A DNA stretch of 64,000 nucleotides. It comes from Paenibacillus agilis (GTDB lineage: Bacteria > Bacillota > Bacilli > Paenibacillales > Paenibacillaceae). The stretch covers positions 47,183 through 111,182 of the forward strand of contig NZ_VNJK01000007.1 of the NCBI RefSeq assembly GCF_007786455.1. Direction: 5' to 3'. Position numbers and translations under genes: made by a program. The notes below the pieces were generated by a model. It saw only the letters and a list, made by a program, of their open reading frames with translations. It was not told the origin of the DNA and searched no databases. Positions within the stretch are counted from its first letter, which is position 1; each line of letters begins with the position of its first letter. Shown here piece by piece: positions 61,458 through 64,000 of the stretch.

Positions 61458-61809
61458 ATGAATAACCTCCAGCATGATTGATTAAAGAGCGCCACTTCTC
61501 GTGTATGCTTCGGAAGATAATAGGCAGCGCCTTACGTTCTAGTTCACGAACACGGGATCCTGATATCCCATGTAAAAGCCCAATTTCTGCATAAGTAGAT
61601 TTTTCATATCCATTTAGCCCGAGATGCCGGCAAATAATATCACGTTTACGCTCATCTGTTACAAAGGCAACCCTGGATGCTAATAGTTCATAGAACTCTT
61701 TTTCCTCCTGGGCATTTAGCTTCTCGATCTTCCTTGGATTCTTGCGTGCCTTTCCATACCAGAGTGATAAACACCCCTTTTGAAACACCTCAATTTTGCT
61801 CGCTGCCAT
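61450..61809 (-). CDS. Sigma-70 region-4-like helix-turn-helix protein
   Basis: The 119-residue product (start ATG 61809 with GGAGG) has a C-terminal helix-turn-helix of sigma-70 region 4 type (KSTYAEIGLLHGISGSRVRELERKAL). The N-terminal part has no region 2. It is more likely a regulator than a full sigma factor. Confidence 0.65.
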   Translation of the reverse strand: MAASKIEVFQKGCLSLWYGKARKNPRKIEKLNAQEEKEFYELLASRVAFVTDERKRDIICRHLGLNGYEKSTYAEIGLLHGISGSRVRELERKALPIIFRSIHEKWRSLINHAGGYSYE

Positions 61810-61829
61810 GATGAACGCCTCCACGTTGT

Positions 61830-61860
61830 GCTGCTCATGCTTTAAAACAGCATGAGCAGC
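61830..61860 (-). terminator. Terminator after the 167-aa gene
   Basis: GCTGCTCATGCT and AGCATGAGCAGC form a 12-bp perfect stem with a seven-base loop, overlapping the leader of the next gene. It may also act as an attenuator. Confidence 0.65.
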
Positions 61861-61870
61861 GAATATAAGG

Positions 61871-62374
61871 TTAGTTGTCTAGCTTTGAAAGATAATAGCT
61901 ATATTCAGACCCTTCAAACATTTGGCCTTGTATAAGGGCCTTCAAGGCCTTCTCTCGACGCTTTGGTCCAGAGCCTACCCTTTCCAAAAACGAATCTATA
62001 CTGATTAATCCTTGTTCGTTGGTTTGTCTATTCCATTGGATGACTTTAATTTCCTCATTACCCTTTCGTTTTTGAGCCTTCTTATACGCTTTATAACCAT
62101 CGCGTACTAGAGGGAATGAAGATGGTACGAATGGAGCAAGTTGACGCCTAACTAAATCATAAACTTCCTCCATTTCGCTTAAGCTCGGCTTCCCCTTAAA
62201 AGTAGGAACCTCCATATAGTTAACCTTTTTTATCGATCGATCTTGTGACAATACAAAATTATGAAAACAGATATCAATCCCCTGCTGATTAAGACCACGC
62301 CCATCATCGGTTATTACTACAAAATAGCGAAGGCCGTCTTTGCTTTTTCCAAGATACTCAAATGCATACTTCAT
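61871..62374 (-). CDS. Hypothetical protein, 167 aa
   Basis: A soluble mixed alpha/beta protein with a basic middle (KAYKKAQKRKGNEEIK). No domain was recognised. Confidence 0.55.
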   Translation of the reverse strand: MKYAFEYLGKSKDGLRYFVVITDDGRGLNQQGIDICFHNFVLSQDRSIKKVNYMEVPTFKGKPSLSEMEEVYDLVRRQLAPFVPSSFPLVRDGYKAYKKAQKRKGNEEIKVIQWNRQTNEQGLISIDSFLERVGSGPKRREKALKALIQGQMFEGSEYSYYLSKLDN

Positions 62375-62400
62375 CGTTCAATCCCTCCAATGAATGTGAC

Positions 62401-62556
62401 TTAATACACTTGATCGGTCTCATTCTCTTGTTGCTTAGTCTCGCTCCACATCTGACGAAATATAACGACCATACCAATGAATAAGAGAACACCGAGAAGA
62501 TTGAACCAGGGGGAATTTACTACCTCACCTAAAAATTTCACTGTTGAATTGGACAT
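62401..62556 (-). CDS. Small single-pass membrane protein, 51 aa
   Basis: AAGGAAGG lies 11 bases before the ATG at 62556. One hydrophobic helix (WFNLLGVLLFIGMVVIF) lies between a short N-terminal part and an acidic tail. The frame is below 60 residues and so absent from usual lists. Confidence 0.6.
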   Translation of the reverse strand: MSNSTVKFLGEVVNSPWFNLLGVLLFIGMVVIFRQMWSETKQQENETDQVY

Positions 62557-62620
62557 TGTTTCTTCATCCTTCCTTTGTTAGAATGAAGGAGCGAAGGCAC
62601 CGGCTAAGTTCTTTCGCCCC

Positions 62621-62648
62621 AAGCCATTCGCGATTGAGCGAATGGCTT
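62621..62648. repeat. Inverted repeat at end of the coiled-coil gene
   Basis: AAGCCATTCGC and GCGAATGGCTT form an 11-bp stem with a six-base loop, overlapping the stop of the 65-aa gene. There is no T run on the minus strand. Confidence 0.5.
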
Positions 62649-62845
62649 TACTTATTTTTTAACCTTGCAACTAATGTATGGTACCTGTTAGTTACTACAT
62701 CTAAATCCTGCGATAAACGAAGCAAGTCATTTGTAACACCGCGAAATTCCTTTCCCATACGATTCAGCTCAGCTCTCATACTTTCCATTTCTTCATAGAG
62801 ACGTTTCACATCTTCTGGGGTACTCTTCTTCGGCATTGGATACAT
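62648..62845 (-). CDS. Short coiled-coil protein, 65 aa
   Basis: GAAGGGAG precedes the ATG. The product is almost entirely a helical heptad repeat (MESMRAELNRMGKEFR and LLRLSQDLDVVTNRYH). It may be a structural or adaptor peptide. Confidence 0.6.
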   Translation of the reverse strand: MYPMPKKSTPEDVKRLYEEMESMRAELNRMGKEFRGVTNDLLRLSQDLDVVTNRYHTLVARLKNK

Positions 62846-62861
62846 ATAAGACTCCCTTCAA

Positions 62862-62900
62862 GAAGCAAGGTGGCATTAAATGCCGCCTTGCTTCTTAAAT
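62862..62900 (-). terminator. Terminator of the LPD29-like gene
   Basis: AAGAAGCAAGG-GGCA and TGCC-CCTTGCTTCTT form a 16-bp stem with one mismatch around TTAAA. It overlaps the stop codon. Confidence 0.75.
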
Positions 62901-63625
62901 AGTAGATTTGCATACTCTGTAAACATTTCATCTACAGACTTTACAGACTCGATCAATAGCTCCTCTGCTGAATCCTTCCCTTGCATGGCCGCAAGTAGGT
63001 TCAACTTGAGCAATTGATCCGGATTCAATGAATCCATTGTGACGGCCATCTTTCTTCGATTAGGGAAAGGAATAATCGTACATGTCTCTGTACTTTTCAT
63101 CAGATGATGACCGATACCCAATGCTTGTCCTGCCTGCACCTTACTTGGATTTGTTTTCCGTCTATCGATGACCGGATAGCTGTCCCTCATTAAATCGGGA
63201 TAATCCATAGGTGTAATGCCTGAAAGGCTGCCTTGTGTAATTAACTCCATCTCAGCTGCAGCACGTTCAGGTTTATTGGCATCCAAGTACGTCTTCTCCC
63301 ATGATTCCATGTAATCGATAAGCGCTTGCTTACGCCCATCTGACAGCTGACGAGAAGCGTCTAAATGTCGCGCCCCCACATAAACAATCCCCTTCCATTC
63401 ATATCCCGTAGCTTCGTGTCTATCATCGATATCAAGAATACGGGTGTAACTCTGAAAGCGATTCAGAACTTTTTCCACGTCATGCTCCAGCGGTCCATCT
63501 GTCCAAGACACTCGAACCGAATCGTAACTGGAACGAGAACTGAACTTGATTCCTGGGAACACTAATTTAAGTGCCTCCACAATGTGACGTTTCGTTTCTT
63601 TCCCGCAAATAAATTGTTTTTCCAT
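62876..63625 (-). CDS. LPD29-like plasmid protein, 249 aa
   Basis: The ATG at 63625 follows AAAGGATGG. The N-terminal 60 residues hold a GIKFSSRSSYDSVRVSWTDGP-like segment that matches the LPD29 domain, found in large polyvalent proteins of mobile elements. The rest is unassigned. The role of LPD29 domains is not established; an association with incoming mobile DNA is thought likely. Confidence 0.6.
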   Translation of the reverse strand: MEKQFICGKETKRHIVEALKLVFPGIKFSSRSSYDSVRVSWTDGPLEHDVEKVLNRFQSYTRILDIDDRHEATGYEWKGIVYVGARHLDASRQLSDGRKQALIDYMESWEKTYLDANKPERAAAEMELITQGSLSGITPMDYPDLMRDSYPVIDRRKTNPSKVQAGQALGIGHHLMKSTETCTIIPFPNRRKMAVTMDSLNPDQLLKLNLLAAMQGKDSAEELLIESVKSVDEMFTEYANLLFKKQGGI

Positions 63626-64000
63626 CGTACATCCATCCTTTTTATATAAATTTGATTCCAAGCTGGAAAGACCGACTGGGTCTACCCCACATCCGGCAAC
63701 GGCTGTGTGTCTAGCCCTAGCGGCGATGAGCGGAATCCTTTAAGGTTTGAGAACAAAAGTGTTACTAGAGAGCTTGCTGCTTTCGTATGGAATTTTCAAA
63801 GAGCAGACATCCGTGTAACGTTGTGGTCATAGCCAAGGTCTTCACACCGGAGACAGCCGTGCAAGGGTATGCCCGTTAGGGACGGCGTAGCCGCCCTTGC
63901 AGGGCTGTTTACGGTGTGATTGGCTAAGATTGACCAATACGTTACGTCTACGGATGTGCGATGAAAATTTCAGGAGAAAGGAGCTCGCAGCAACTACCTG
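63626..64000. ncRNA. Large structured region, long hairpin, cut by right edge
   Basis: A long imperfect hairpin runs from 63808 to 63956. Stacked stems are CATCCG/CGGATG, TAACGT/ACGTTA, TGGTCA/TGACCA, TAGCCA/TGGCTA, TCACACCG/CGGTGTGA, CAGCC/GGCTG and GCAAGGG/CCCTTGC, each in nested order. GACC/GGGTC and other small hairpins lie upstream (63660-63790). There is no gene in this stretch. The element continues past 64000. Confidence 0.6.

Noticed and set aside
63365..63565. Plus-strand 66-aa ORF
   Set aside because: Shadow of the LPD29-like gene on the other strand.
1..64000. CRISPR array, rRNA, tRNA or intact insertion sequence
   Set aside because: I looked for regularly spaced direct repeats of 24-40 bases, cloverleaf folds and transposase motifs and saw none.

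Overview
The window looks like part of a large, low-GC conjugative plasmid (or plasmid-like integrative element) from a spore-forming Firmicute, most likely Paenibacillaceae (Paenibacillus or Brevibacillus). The grounds are strong AGGAGG ribosome binding sites, three-repeat SLH surface proteins, a copper-amine-oxidase-N-type secreted protein, a TubZ partition system, a MobP-type relaxase and a Gram-positive type IV secretion set. No rRNA, tRNA, CRISPR array or intact insertion sequence was seen. The taxonomic call is inference.

Layout. 1-12.8 kb (minus strand): accessory genes, including a Fic toxin with an unlisted VbhA-like antitoxin, a tyrosine recombinase with a recombination-site-like repeat region upstream, many small membrane or hypothetical proteins, and a PDZ-Lon (S16) membrane protease. 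13-28.9 kb: surface and secreted proteins (two SLH proteins, a 1129-residue secreted protein, a copper-amine-oxidase-N protein), a DnaG-like primase, and two diverged copies of one structured RNA-like element (about 19.37-19.59 and 28.39-28.63 kb). 28.9-39.5 kb: a Tad-like (type IVb pilus) operon with candidate pilins, a TadB/TadC fusion, a TadA/CpaF ATPase, three CpaE/TadZ-like proteins and a CpaB-like SAF protein. 39.7-51.9 kb: conjugation genes (M23 peptidase, VirB4, PrgI/VirB3-like, VirB6-like, VirB2-like, VirD4), an actin-like/ParR-like pair, a MobP relaxase and its accessory protein. 51.9-57.4 kb: candidate oriT, phased iteron arrays, a TubY-TubR-TubZ partition locus with a decayed tandem duplicate, and DnaA boxes that suggest an origin. 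57.4-64 kb: structured non-coding DNA, a candidate small RNA, an SprT-like protease, a Dam-like methylase, a sigma-region-4 protein and an LPD29-like protein.

Transcription. Almost everything from 1 to 53.7 kb reads on the minus strand, away from the tub/origin region. The tub genes, a 178-residue gene and the SprT group read on the plus strand.

How it fits together. The relaxase and accessory protein would process oriT, VirD4 would couple DNA to the VirB-like channel, and the M23 enzyme would open the wall. The Tad-like pilus and SLH proteins may aid contact between cells. TubYRZ and the actin-like pair give stability. The most noteworthy items are the paired covarying RNA-like elements, the helically phased 11-bp and 10-bp repeats around tubY, the tubZ/tubR mosaic pseudogene, and the Tad pilus placed beside the conjugation genes.
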